64,000 nt of DNA from Alnus glutinosa (GCF_958979055.1 NC_084897.1:23587628-23651627), one strand, 5' to 3'; shown: positions 15,813-27,525, numbered from the stretch's first letter. The notes: a model not told the origin generated them from the sequence alone. A program made the numbers and translations.

Positions 15813-17171
15813 ATGGCCACTCACGACAACCACCTCAACGGTGAGACCGACACCAATTCCAATACCCACCTCGCCAAAAAACCCAAACTCTCTTCTCCCT
15901 CTTCCTTCATCACCCTCTCAGAAATCCAATCAGAATTCTCCCACCACGACCCCGCTATCGCCCGCATCAACAACGGCAGCTTCGGCTGCTGTCCGGCCTC
16001 CATAATCGAGGCCCAGCAGCTCCTCCAGCTCGACTACCTCCGCCAGCCCGACCACTTCTACTTTAACAACCTCAAGCCTGGCATTCTCGAGTCCAGGACT
16101 TTCATCAAACAGCTCATCAACGCCCACCACGTCGACGAGGTCTCCATCGTCGACAACGCCACCACCGCCGCCGCCATCGTCCTCCAGCGCGTCGCCTGGG
16201 CCTTCGCCGAGGGCCACTTCGACAAGGGCGACGTCGCCATCATGCTCCACTACGCCTACGGCGCCGTCAAGAAGTCCATCGAGGCCTACGTGACCCGCGC
16301 AGGCGGCTGCGTCATCGAGGTACAGTTGCCTTTTCCTGTGAATTCCACTGATGAGATTGTCCATGAGTTTAGGAAGGCCTTAGAGAGAGGGAAAGAGAAT
16401 GGGAGGAGGAGAGTTAGGTTGGCTGTGATTGATCACATCACTTCCATGCCTTCCGTGGTGATTCCTATCAAGGAATTGGTTGGGATTTGTAGGGAGGAAG
16501 GTGTGGACCAGGTGTTTGTGGACGCAGCCCATGGTATTGGGTGCACTGATGTTGATATGCAAGACATTGGGGCTGATTTCTATACGAGCAATTTGCACAA
16601 GTGGTTCTTTTGCCCGCCTTCCGTTGCGTTTTTGTACTCTAGGAGGTCACCCAGTTGCTTAGACTTGCATCATCCCGTTGTGTCCCATGAGTATGGAAAT
16701 GGGTTAGCCGTGGAAAGTGCTTGGATTGGGACTAGGGACTATAGTTCTCAGTTGGTGGTTCCAAAGGTTTTGGAGTTTGTGAAGAGGTTCGAAGGCGGTA
16801 TTGATGGGATCAAGAAGAGGAATCATGATAACGTTGTGGAGATGGGGCAGATGTTGGCCAAGGCGTGGGGGACGAATCTCGGGTGTCCTCCGGAGATGTG
16901 CGCGAGCATGATCATGGTTGGGCTGCCGGCTTCTTTGGGTATCTCAAGTGATTTGGATACTTTGAAGTTGAGGACACATCTGAGGGGTAATTTCGGTGTG
17001 GAAGTACCGATATATTACCGGGCACCAAAAGATGAGGAGGTTGGGGTGACTACTGGGTATGCACGAATTTCATATCAAGTCTACAACAAAGTCGAGGATT
17101 ACACCAAGTTCAGGGATGCAATTAACCAACTTGTTTGCGATGGGTTCACTTGTGCACTGCTTTCTAAATGA
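15813..17171 (+). CDS. LCD: L-cysteine desulfhydrase (PLP-dependent, aminotransferase class V fold)
   Basis: An uninterrupted 452-residue reading frame with no introns. The N-terminus is variable and Ser/Asn-rich (1-35). The fold follows with NNGSFGCCP (about 53-61), the cofactor-binding VDNATTAA (113-120), VDAAHGIG with the pyridine-nitrogen Asp237, and the Schiff-base lysine in TSNLHKWFF (Lys263). The overall pattern matches plant L-cysteine desulfhydrases, which split cysteine into hydrogen sulfide, ammonia and pyruvate and feed H2S signalling. Length is usual for the family. The start at 15813 has a good context (ACACCATGGCC). A C-run (15782-15791) lies in the leader. Codon use is odd: codons up to about residue 169 (16320) end mostly in C or G, and later codons have ordinary AT-leaning usage. 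Some relatives are described as epimerases or lyases, so the exact substrate is inferred. Confidence 0.88.
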   Translation: MATHDNHLNGETDTNSNTHLAKKPKLSSPSSFITLSEIQSEFSHHDPAIARINNGSFGCCPASIIEAQQLLQLDYLRQPDHFYFNNLKPGILESRTFIKQLINAHHVDEVSIVDNATTAAAIVLQRVAWAFAEGHFDKGDVAIMLHYAYGAVKKSIEAYVTRAGGCVIEVQLPFPVNSTDEIVHEFRKALERGKENGRRRVRLAVIDHITSMPSVVIPIKELVGICREEGVDQVFVDAAHGIGCTDVDMQDIGADFYTSNLHKWFFCPPSVAFLYSRRSPSCLDLHHPVVSHEYGNGLAVESAWIGTRDYSSQLVVPKVLEFVKRFEGGIDGIKKRNHDNVVEMGQMLAKAWGTNLGCPPEMCASMIMVGLPASLGISSDLDTLKLRTHLRGNFGVEVPIYYRAPKDEEVGVTTGYARISYQVYNKVEDYTKFRDAINQLVCDGFTCALLSK

Positions 17172-17921
17172 AGAGGTATGGTTTGCTTTCTTTAATCCAT
17201 TCTAATTGTTTGTAAGATGTTTATATTGTCCTACATATTACAATTTCTTGTGTCAGGTTCATCTGCCCTTTTCTTTTCTTTTTTTCTTTTTTTCGTGAAG
17301 TAGTTGTTAGTTCTGTGAAATGAGTGTGGTTGCAGAATTTGTATATGTTATTTGAAACCATGGACGTGGAAAGATTGTCTTGTAATCTACAAACAACTCT
17401 GACTCATCTGTTAAACCTGCAAATATCACTCTTCATGCATGCTCATTACCTATAGAACAGTACCACCAGAGCAAAAAAGGAAGATTTTGTAGTGTTCTCA
17501 TAGAAATAGTAGTTTAGGGCCTTTTAAAAAGCAATAGCATTAATATTTGGATTTCATTACTTATGAAAAAAATTATGTTGCGTGACTGGGAAGTCAGTAA
17601 TTGCTAATTTTTTCCCATAAACCATATAAAGTGTTTTTTCTTTCAAGGTATATGAAAAATGTAAAAAAGGCTATTTCTTGCAATTCAAGTTATTATGCTG
17701 CTTATGCAGCTGACCTGTTAGCATTTGCTTTCATTTTAGGAAACTCATTTATCCTTCTCCACCTTATCATAATTGAATATTTTCTTACTCCCCACCTTTA
17801 AAAGTTTTTGTGGGCTCTTTCTAATTCCCGGACCCTCCACTTGTTCTGTACCATGTCCCTTATCAATAAGATTTTCTCCCTTACTCAGATATGTTGACTT
17901 TAGATTTACTAGTTCATTTTA

Positions 17922-17973
17922 TCCAGCTAACTTACTTATCAAAAAAAAAAAAAAAAATTTATCCAGCTAACTC
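17922..17973 (+). mobile_element. Nearly empty retroposon insertion (poly-A with 15-bp flanking repeat)
   Basis: TTTATCCAGCTAACT occurs twice (about 17928-17942 region and again from 17958), separated by TACTTATC plus about 17 A. This is the footprint of target-primed retrotransposition in which almost only the tail was copied. Confidence 0.5.
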
Positions 17974-18587
17974 ACTTTAGTACCTTGGAAAATCAAAGCC
18001 CTTTATCAAATCTTTCTTAAAAGGAGACATATCTAGTACAAATGTATTTTATACCAGGACACTTTGTCGATGAGATTCAAGAAAATGTACATAATTACTA
18101 TAATTGAATTTGAGAAACTACTAATGAAGGTAAGCATTGATATAGTCACCTCCTTCAGCACCATTCTCAACTCTATGGATTAAATGCTTCTGAACGAAGA
18201 GGGAAACACATCTATTTGACATGATCACTTACCCTGCCCCCTAAGTGTTTTTGTGTTTCCAATAATTGCAATGAGGCAAAACCCGTCATCTTTATCATCA
18301 GAAGAAATAACTGCTTAAAGGCCAGAATGGTTTCACAGGATTCTTTTTCCTGCCCGTGCAGCTGCGTAGCACACAGTTAATCTCATTAAATGTTTAATTT
18401 GACAGTCTTTTTAAGCACCATACTGTGTTTTTCTTCTGTCACCACTCCGACCTCCTCTCGTATTTTGCCTCAGTAATATCTATCCAACTTGCTGGTAGAT
18501 TTTTATGTCACCATGTCTTTTTTAGTCCAAAATCTCTTAACCTATTCCCTTTTTGTTATCTTATTGTGTAGGTGTTTTCTCATTTCT

Positions 18588-18599
18588 TGAATTTATTAT

Positions 18600-18636
<37 letters not shown>

Positions 18637-18660
18637 TAAGTAGAATTTATTATGTTCTTA
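18588..18660 (-). mobile_element. Nearly empty retroposon insertion (poly-T with flanking repeat)
   Basis: GAATTTATTATGTTCTT occurs on both sides of about 31 T plus GTAAGTA. Read on the minus strand, this is TACTTAC followed by poly-A and flanked by a 17-bp direct repeat, so it has nearly the same 3' tag as the insertion near 17940. Confidence 0.5.
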
Positions 18661-20154
18661 GTGCCTGTTTTGCTGTCTTAATTTAAAGCTATCACCAGTT
18701 TCTGTTCCCTTCCAACTTCCTAAGGTTCAGTTTCAAGAATCGTGTTTTTTCATTTCGATTAACTGAGATTGAAACTCCTTTTAATCCTGCTATGTATAAA
18801 AGCTCAATATTGTTGTCATTTGGTTCAACTAAGAAAATAAGTTTTCTTGCTTTAGTAGTCAAATTGTTTTTTATGAAGTTTCTGGTGATTATGTCAGAAT
18901 GGTTTGAAATATTTCATGTTTGCTTGTATTTCATGTGCGAAACCGATGAAATATAGCGATCTTGTTAGCCACATTAAATATGAGGCATAATAATGATTAA
19001 TTAGTTTCGTTATGGGATATGCTGTATATCTCCTAGAAATGCCCTTGTTGGCATGGAGCTAGTGACATGCACGGAGGAAACCTTCTGTGGTGCTTCGATA
19101 TATTCCCTAAACATAACTAGGTGAGCAATATGTTTATTAGATGCTTGGTGAATTCGTTATAACTGAGGGAATGAGAATCTGAAAGTTATTACTTCTTAGT
19201 TGTTTCTGACATGTTGTTTTCTATTTGTCTTTACTTCAATGAGACACTAAATAAGTCTTTTTATGAATAACAGCCGTAGTTCTCTGGGTGCCTTGCGGGG
19301 TTTTGACTATTTCTCATGGTTTTGGTACCATGAACTCCCAAAATTGGAGAAACAAGCTGCAGAGGTGCAAATAACAGAGCAGATATAGTTGGCTTTTGTG
19401 ATTTGAATTGGTAGAAGAGAACTGCGATACAGTTATCTATCTGTTTGGCTCTAGAGCTATTTGTTTTTGTTGTTTTCTGACTGTTTGACATATGCATGCT
19501 TTTAACTTTTTAGCTGCCGATTGAACTCTGAGCTTACCTTAGTTGCTTGTTTGTGCCATCCGCTCTGTGAATTGACATAATCTTCTCTCGCAAAAAGAGA
19601 GCTGCGATATACAGTCATGGGCATTAGGGCTTAAAATTCTTCTCAAACATATTATGATCTAAATCCAAAAGTGAGTAAATTCTCCAAATAGAAGATGATT
19701 TGGGCTGGTTCAAATTAAGCCGCCAGAGTCGAAGATTTGTGCTGGTAAACCTTATCCAAGATTCAAAGGAGGAGAACAAGGGTCCAATGGCAAGGGAATT
19801 ATTGGTCGGGGCTTTACACTATACTACTATCTATTCATTTTGAATCTTCAATTTGAAAAAAGAAAAAGAAAGGCAAAAAGAAAGTATCATTTTTAACTTC
19901 AATATCGATTTGTGACGAGTACAATCATTCCATTCACGCATTAAGACTAAGATAAAACACCAAATATATACGCATGCGTATAATCTTGATAGTTGATCCG
20001 CCTTCGTTGGCCATAATAAAAGCATTTCCATTTCGTCTTTGCCTTTGTCCCCCCTCTTTTTGCCTTTTCTTTTGTTTTTGGCCGGTTTCTCTTGTTTTCT
20101 GTTTGTTCTCTACTTTACCCAGGAAAAAGAAAAAAGAAAAAAGAAAAAAAAGAG

Positions 20155-20632
20155 GATTAAAGACATATTTGGTATTTATGGTTTAAAAACTTTATTTTTT
20201 GGTACCTCAATTTCATTTCGTTTCATAGATAGTACTTGAATTTTGGAAAAAAATTGACTTGGTACTTCCGTCTATTTTTCCGTCCAAATTTTAATGAAAA
20301 AAAAAAAAGGAGGTTTTTGGCCCTCGGAGGTTCAAAGGAGTGGATCAGCCACCCTTTTTTTTTTTTTTTTTTTTTTAAATAAAAAATAAAAAATTAAGTT
20401 TTTAATATTTTTATTTTTTAAAATTTTGTTAATTTTTAATTTTTAATTTTTTATATTGCGCCACGTGTCAACTCTCATTAGTTGACACATGCCGTTAAAA
20501 TTTGGATGGAAAAATAGACGGAGGTACTAAGTCAATCTTTTCTCAAAACTCAAGTACTATCTATGAAACGAAATGAAACTGAGGTATCAAAAAATGAAGT
20601 TTTTAAATCACATGTACTAAATATATCTTTGA
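20155..20632. mobile_element. Foldback MITE with about 130-bp terminal inverted repeats
   Basis: The left arm (20160-20295: a phrase such as TTTCGTTTCATAGATAGTAC and then GTCTATTTTTCCGTCCAAAT) is mirrored by the right arm (20490-20630: ATTTGGATGGAAAAATAGAC and GTACTATCTATGAAACGAAA). The centre is A/T runs and a short GC-containing text (CCACGTGTCAACTCTC). There are no ORFs. Long inverted repeats of this kind are usual for Mutator-like MITEs, but I could not settle the target duplication. Confidence 0.65.
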
Positions 20633-20957
20633 CCTAAACAAAAAAGATACAAAATATGATACGTGGGATTTTTTTTTTTCCTTCGAGCAAATGCAAATTA
20701 GAGGAAGGGTGTTAATACCAAGTTTGCCAGCTGGTATGACCTAAAAAAAAAAAAAAAAAAGTTATACCAATTGGTATGGTGGTATGGTAGAGGAATTCTA
20801 TAAGTTTCTTGTGTCATTTTTGTGTCCATTTAAAAATGATATAACTTTTAAAATTATCAATTGATCAAAATTTAAAATAGTGATCAATTACAAATTTAAT
20901 GATAATTTTAAGAATTGAATATATATATATTTTTTTAAAGAACACAAAAGAAAGTTA

Positions 20958-21448
20958 GAGCATTCCTAGTAGCCTCACCAAATTTTACTCACTAAAATAA
21001 CTAAAAATTACTTTTTTCTATTCTGGTGAGCCACTTTATTAAAATTCCCCCAGCAGCCTCACCATTTTAACTAGTCAATATTCACTATTCTATTTAAATA
21101 ATAATTTTTTTATATTTTTTTATTTTTTCTCTATATAATCTTTTTACAAAAAATCATTCATATCCATGAAATAAGGACATTATCGTGTGAGAGATGGGAG
21201 ATGGGAGAAGAAAATGAGAGAAAAAAGGAAAAAAGTGTGCTGATCATGTGAGAGAGAAATGTGAAACAAAATTTGGTGAGTGAGTTGTTGAGTGAAAATG
21301 CCTCATCTAATTTGGTTAGTAATTTCAGTCATCAAATTTTTTTGGTTAAGATGGTGAGGCTGCTGGGAGTGGGTTTTTCAGGATTTTCTTCAAATTGGCT
21401 CACCAAAATAGCTAAAAAACTATTTTGGTGAGGCTACTAGGAATGCTC
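20958..21448. mobile_element. PIF/Harbinger-like MITE, TTA target duplication, with a related element nested inside
   Basis: The ends GAGCATTCCTAGTAGCCTCA and its inverse (TGAGGCTACTAGGAATGCTC) are exact, and TTA lies on both sides (20955-20957 and 21449-21451). Inside, a second pair of inverse ends, CCCAGCAGCCTCACC (about 21047) and GGTGAGGCTGCTGGGAG (about 21355), gives a smaller element of the same family. The middle is AT-rich with a GAGAGATGGGAGATGGGAGA stretch. It lies about 370 bases upstream of the first exon end of the MUSTANG-like gene (21817), so it may sit in its promoter. Confidence 0.75.
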
Positions 21449-21559
21449 TTATAGCACTATTTTATATGGAAATATAGTTACCCCGTTGCAAGTAGCTCTT
21501 TACTTTTTAATCCAACAATTAAAAAAATAAAAAGAGAGGACGACTATTTAGCAAACTTC

Positions 21560-21817
21560 GTGATTGGTCACGTTTCCAATCAAAATTGTACTACTTCATT
21601 AATCCCATTTTAAGGAAAAAAATAAACGAAAAAATAAACCCCAATTTTATCCATCTCTCCCTCTCTCTTTGTCTCCCTCTTACTCTGTGTGTGTGTGTTT
21701 TTGCGGGACATGTTACGTATATGTGAGCGTCTCGTAGCGAGCTGTGGGTGAGAGAGCCCAATTCGATTTGGGTACTGCACCGAACACCTCTGTTTTCGCT
21801 TTCTCATTGCCTCCGAG
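21560..21817 (+). promoter_or_regulatory. Likely 5' UTR exon of the MUSTANG-like gene
   Basis: A CT-rich leader (TCTCTCCCTCTCTCTTTGTC) ends in CCTCCGAG|GTAAATTG, a good splice donor (intron starts 21818). The matching acceptor, GATCCAG at 22707-22713, lies three bases before the ATG at 22717. This gives a leader intron of about 0.9 kb, common in plant regulatory genes. The transcription start is not visible; the left limit is arbitrary. Confidence 0.5.
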
Positions 21818-22716
21818 GTAAATTGTTCCTATCCTTATAGTTTAAAGTATGTATGTTTTTTTTTTTTTTTTTTGAGTTTTATACTTAATCCGAGGATTTT
21901 GATTGACCCTCTATGCAATTTTGAGGTTTCTGCTGAATTTGACGTTTTCATGGGTTGAGTATCTGAAATTTTGAAACTTTTTGGTATCTAGGGCGAATTG
22001 GGTGTTCTTCTGGGTTCCTGTTTTACTGATTTTTTGCGTGCCTATCTAATGTTTCTGAGCTTTGTTTGTTTTTGTTTATTGTACTTTTTGGGGACATTGG
22101 ATGATTTGTCTGTGTATTCTGTGGTTATGAGAGTCCCCATTATTTGCCTAATAGCTGCATCAGATTCAATATTTATTATTATTATTATTTTTTTATGGGA
22201 AATACTTGGTAAAAAATTATCGTTTAAAAGATCAATTTTTAAAAATTCGTGTTTTTTTTTGGTCCTGCATTTCTCAGCAGCAAAAGAGCTACAGGGGTAA
22301 CCATCCAGTTTTTTGGCTAGAAGAGGAGGATTTTTCTAAGACAAATTTTGAATCTTATTCGCATGTTAGTTTATTAACGGTCCACTCAATTTAAATTAAC
22401 ATGTTGAATGATTTAATTATTATTATTTTATGCTTTCAACATGTTTCCAACATTTTCTTAACCAAAAAGTTGTTTCTTTTTTTTTTTTTTTTGGGGGGGG
22501 GGGGGGGGGGAGACGTTAATTTCATGGCTTCCTTGAATGGAGAGGGTTTAGGATCATAGTGAACTTGTGTGCAATCCAATTCACTGCGTCAGAAACCAAT
22601 GGCTTCATTTATTTTTCTTTTTGAAAGTTCTTAAAGTATGAAATAAATAGCTTTGTTCATTTGCCTTTTGAATGATTTGAAATAAGTATGTAAGTTCTTT
22701 TTAACTGATCCAGATC

Positions 22717-25101
22717 ATGACGGGGAAGAAGATTATAGCGATATGTCAGTCAGGGGGAGAATTTGAGACAGATAGAGATGGTTCGTTGTTGTATAGGGGT
22801 GGTGATGCTCACGCTATAGACATTGATGACCAAATGAAGTTTAATGAGTTTAAGATGGAAGTGGCAGAAATGTTTAATTGTAGCATTGATACCATGTTTA
22901 TCAAATACTTCCTTCCCGGAAACAAAAAGACACTCATTACGATTTCCAATGACAAGGATCTAAAGCGCATGATAAAATTCCATGGGGACTCTGTCACTGC
23001 TGATGTTTATGTCATTATGGAAGAAATTGTTACCCCCGATGTGTCAAACTTCCCTGCCAGTAGGTAGTCTTCTTGATGTCTTAGCTAATATTTAATTGTT
23101 AATTTTGGATTTTTTGGTTTGGATCTAGAATTTCCTTGATTTTGTAGGTCAAGCAGAACAACTTTGTCAGAAACTGTTCTTCCAGTTGATGCCCCCCTTG
23201 CTGTTGTTGATGATATTGTGGATGATACCACCCAGCCAGAAATCCCCCTTGATGCTCCTCTTGATGTTGTAGATGATACCAACCATGTTGATGCCCATAT
23301 TGATATACCCTCTGAAATTTCTCCCATTTTAGCTATCACTGGTTCCAATGACGAGAAGCATGCTAAAGGTGCACAGCAGTGGCAGAATACTATTACAGGA
23401 GTGGGGCAAAGGTTCAGCAGTGTTCATGAATTTCGTGAATCATTGCGTAAATATGCCATTGCACACCAGTTTGCATTCAGGTACAAGAAGAATGATAGTC
23501 ATCGCGTGACTGTCAAATGCAAAGCAGAAGGCTGCCCTTGGAGAATCCATGCATCAAGGTTGTCAACCACTCAATTAATATGTATTAAAAAGATGAATCC
23601 AACACATACATGCGAAGGGGCTGTTGCAACAACAGGGCATCAGGCGACTAGGAGTTGGGTGGCTAGTATTATCAAGGAGAAGTTGAAAGTTTTCCCAAAT
23701 TATAAGCCCAAGGATATTGTCAATGACATCAAACAGGAATATGGAATACAACTGAACTATTTTCAGGCATGGCGCGGGAAAGAAATTGCAAAGGAGCAAC
23801 TTCAGGGTTCATACAAAGAGGCATATAATCAGTTACCTTTCTTTTGTGGGAAGATAATGGAGACCAATCCAGGAAGTCTTGCTACTTTCACCACTAAGGA
23901 GGACTCAAGTTTCCATCGTCTCTTTGTGTCCTTCCATGCCTCATTATATGGTTTCCAACAAGGTTGCCGGCCTCTCCTTTTTCTTGATAGTATACACTTA
24001 AAGTCAAAATATCAAGGCACCTTGTTAGCTGCAACAGCAGCAGATGGGGATGATGGTGTTTTTCCTGTTGCTTTTGCCGTAGTTGATGCCGAATCTGATG
24101 ATAACTGGCATTGGTTCTTGCTACAACTGAAATCTGCTCTGTCAACATCTTTCGTGATAACATTTGTGGCCGACAGACAAAAGGGGTTAAGGGAGTCCAT
24201 TGCTGATGTATTTACGGGTTCGTACCATGGCTACTGCTTAAAATACTTGACCGAGCAACTTCTTAGAGACTTGAAAGGGCAGTTTTCTCATGAGGTGAAG
24301 CGACTCATGGTTGAGGATTTTTATGCTGCTGCTTATGCACCTACTGCAGAAAGCTTTCAAAGATGTATTGATAGCATTAAAAGTATTTCTACAGAAGCTT
24401 ACAATTGGATCATACAAAGTGAGCCCCAGAACTGGGCAAATTCATATTTTCAGGGTTCCAGATATGACCATATGGCATCGAACTTTGGGGAGCTATTCTA
24501 TAGTTGGGCGTCAGATGCACATGAATTACCAATAACACAGATGGTTGATGTTATAAGGGGCAAGATTATGGAGTTGATCTACACCCGACGGGCAGAATCA
24601 AACCAATGGCTGTCAAGACTAAGTCCATCCATGGAGGAAAAACTGAAAAAAGAAAGCCATAAAGTCCATTCCCTTCAAGTGCTACTGTCAGCTGGTAGCA
24701 CATTTGAGGTTCGTGGCGACTCCATTGAAGTGGTTGACATTGATAATTGGGATTGTAGTTGCAAAAGGTGGCAGTTAACTGGTTTACCGTGCTGCCATGC
24801 ATTTGCTGTTATTGGTTGCCTTGGTCGGAGCCCTTATGATTATTGTTCCAGATACTTCACAACTGAGAGCTACAGATTAACTTATTCAGAGTCTGTACAT
24901 CCTATTCCAAATGTGGACATGCCTGTGCAGAGAGATTCTTCTCAGATCACAGTAACTGTAACCCCTCCTCCCACCCGCCGTCCACCAGGGCGACCCACAA
25001 CAAAGCGGTATGGACCACAAGAGGTAGTGAAACGTCAACTCCAGTGCAGCAGGTGCAAGGGTCTTGGGCACAACAAGTCCACTTGCAGAGAGCTCATTTA
25101 G
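22717..25101 (+). CDS. MUSTANG-B-like protein: PB1 domain fused to a domesticated MuDR transposase
   Basis: Exon 1 (22717-23063) and exon 2 (23148-25101) join at AG|GTAGTC...TTGTAG|G in phase 2 to give about 766 residues. A PB1 domain fills roughly residues 5-95 (starts KKIIAICQSGGEFE). An acidic, Pro/Val/Asp-rich linker follows (about 122-180), then a MuDR-type zinc DNA-binding domain (VKCKAEGCPWRIHASR ... THTC, about 195-275), a MULE transposase core (LFLDSIHLKSKYQGTLL and AFAVVDAESDDNWHWF, about 390-490), a SWIM zinc finger (CSCKRWQLTGLPCCHAF, about 640-670), an RRPPGRP AT-hook-like stretch and a CCHC knuckle (CSRCKGLGHNKSTC). The PB1 fusion is the mark of the MUSTANG-B family, which were tamed from Mutator transposases and act in nuclear gene control in plants. 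No terminal inverted repeats flank it, and the frame is clean. Its exact targets are unknown. Confidence 0.88.
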
Positions 25102-26980
25102 AGTGTTAGACATTGTAAGCATCAGCTTCTCGTTTATAATGCATCTTTATATTCATTTCATGTTGGGGGATAATGCTTGTATTTGCTTGATATCAGTTGT
25201 CCTGTTGCATGTCTTTATCTTCACTGGTTTGGCTGATGAGCATATCTTCTGGATGTATTTATATTTTGCATGTGCACGCCCCAGTCCATAAGTATTCATT
25301 TGCATCCTTGGGTGGTTCTCCTTGCACTCTGTTGTCCATAGGAGTATATATCTGCGTTCCATCTCATGTATAATCTTCACTGGTTTTGCTGATGAGTATG
25401 TATATTGCATTTGCGAGACTGTGTAAGTATACAGTTGCATATGTTGGTTTAGCCTCCCTTGCTTTCCTTTGTTGATCATTTAAACACGCGTGTAAATTAC
25501 CCAGATGTCAATATAAACATGTGTATATAAATTACCCATTTACATTTCAACTTGTCAACAGACTGATCATGCCATTTTTTGCAATCAGTTGGTGACTCTT
25601 TTGTCTATGCATGTCGTGTTGCACACCAAATATTGATGGACAATGTTGATTGATGTTGATCACATGCTGATATGTAGCTCTAGCACCGATCATTTTAGAT
25701 GAGCCAACAGGGTTCCCTAGATGCAATGACTCTGCAGGACCTCTCTCCCTCTCTCCCTCTCTCTGTTTTAACATATTTAGCTTACATTTAATTAATCGAT
25801 TTCCTTGTGTTCTTTTAATAGGATTGCACTGAAGGACAACGGGCATCACAATCTTGTACATTTAACAACTGTATTGGAGGGGCTGAAAGATAAACCTGTA
25901 ATTTAGTTTTAAATGACCAAGTCATGAGATGTATGTAACGGTAGTTTCTCTTTTTGTTCTTTCTGTCTTTCTAACTTCAATCTTTGCTAGTTTGAATGAC
26001 ATTTAGCGACATGAAAAGAATGTCTTAGGGTTGTTTGAAAGGTTTATACAGTTGGAGTCACCTTGCTGATGTAAAACATCAAGTATTTTGGTTATTTGGG
26101 TTTTACCGTCCCCAAGTTTTGAGGGCAAGAGAAATAGGAGTTTACTGGTATGTATTTCAATCCTTTATTTCTATTTTTTTTGAGAATGATTGGTGGGTTT
26201 AGCACTCATGTTCTATATTATTTTCTTTCCATGTGATAGAGTACAGTCCAAATGTGGTTTGCTGAGGATTACGTGCTGTTGATACTGATGGTGGCATCTA
26301 CTTCGAACACTATCCATTTTGTAGTGGGGACCAAAGGGCCTGTATAACTTTGGTGTGGTGTTCTTGTTGGCCACAGTAATATCAGCTACGAAATACCGAA
26401 GATCAGCACTACATGGCTCCGCTGGATTGGAAGTTCTCTTTTTTTCTTATGGGTAAGTAAAGGGGTATTAAAAGCTGAAAAGATGTAGAAGATCAGAACA
26501 TGTGATTCTCATATTTGCACGAAGTTGAAAAGCGTCTTGTTCTGGTTCTCAACCTTGCTTATGTCCAGTCTTACAAAAATGAATTCTAATGTTGGGCGAC
26601 AAGGTAATGGTGCCTTGTGAACATTTGCCGGTGATCGAACAGCCTAATAGGCATTCCTCTTGTAGTGGGGGTGGGTCCACCCTCTATGACTGGAGAGCTG
26701 ATATGCGAACAGGTCAGAGAACTTGTTGAATTCAGCATCAACTGTGTACGTTTTGAGCTCCATATTTCTCTTTGTCACCATCATTGGACGAAAAAGAGAT
26801 ACGACCACAGACTGCAACAAGGCAAAAGATGAGATGAACTAACGGTCAGGTAATCTGCTACGTGGAGTGAAAAACCCAGATCTCGTTCATGGCGTGAGCA
26901 TAAAACTGTAGAATGCGGACCTGATATTGTTGTTCTTGTGCTTGATGGAAATAGAATTTAGGACCAGTTGCCTCTGGTGA
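25102..26980 (+). other. 3' UTR and downstream region of the MUSTANG-like gene
   Basis: A donor-like site follows the stop (GACATTG|GTAAGC-like, near 25115) and an acceptor-like TTTAATAG precedes 25823, so the 3' UTR may be spliced. Two related segments are present: ATCTTCACTGGTTTGGCTGATGAG at about 25217 and TCTTCACTGGTTTTGCTGATGAG at about 25373, about 155 bases apart, a local duplication. No other gene seen. Confidence 0.4.
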
Positions 26981-27092
26981 CAGTTTTCAAAGAAGCCTTT
27001 GAGAGATTCTTGGCTTTGTTTGGTAAAATTTTCTTCTCTCTCTTTTGTTTTCTGTTTTCAAAACAAAAGCATTAACAAACATTAACCCAAAA

Positions 27093-27525
27093 CACAAAAC
27101 ATTCACCTTTATGTCAAACACTTTATTGGTTTTCTGTGCTAAGGATCCATGTGCCATGAACTCATAAACCAGAATCCTGTGGTTTCCTTCTGCACAGTAT
27201 CCCCACATCTCTATCAAGTTCATATGGTTGAGCTTTCCAGTGGTGCTAAGCAAGGAATTCTGCTTTTCCTTGGTTAGCTTCGGTGAGTCTCTTGATTGCT
27301 GCAACCCCGATCATCGGACGATACACCTTTATATACAAACCCTCCCGCTCCTCGTCCAATCTCTTTCCCGAATCCCTGTGTGACCTTTCGTAGCTCATCA
27401 ATGGGAAGCTGGGTTGGAACGTTTGTAAGTCCTAAATAAGAAAAACCATACCACGAAAATGTATGTAACCCTCTACAGCTCCCACTGCAGTGGCGAACCA
27501 AAAAACAAAAGCTTCACGGTCTAAT
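27093..27525 (-). pseudogene. Fragment of a ZmPK1-like receptor kinase (transmembrane segment and kinase N-lobe)
   Basis: The minus strand carries, in changing frames, the membrane segment, IDELRKVTQGFGKEIGRGAGG with VYKG, the lysine motif [17 protein letters not shown] followed by an in-frame TAG, then [15 protein letters not shown] and [13 protein letters not shown]. These line up in order with residues about 456-596 of the intact gene at 55317-57719. Nothing of the lectin domains or the kinase C-lobe is present. It is a truncated, frameshifted relic lying about 660 bases downstream of the 28189-30596 copy. Confidence 0.8.

Larger units (their letters stand above)
17172..20150. other. Intergenic region between LCD and the MUSTANG-like gene
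   Basis: No protein-coding gene seen. It probably begins with the LCD 3' UTR. It contains two poly-A-type retroposon scars (near 17940 and 18604) described separately, and otherwise unremarkable AT-rich sequence. Confidence 0.45.

Noticed and set aside
15930..16364. 144-codon antisense frame within the desulfhydrase gene
   Set aside because: It is the shadow of C/G-ending codons on the other strand and is rich in Val/Gly/Asp repeats with no family resemblance.
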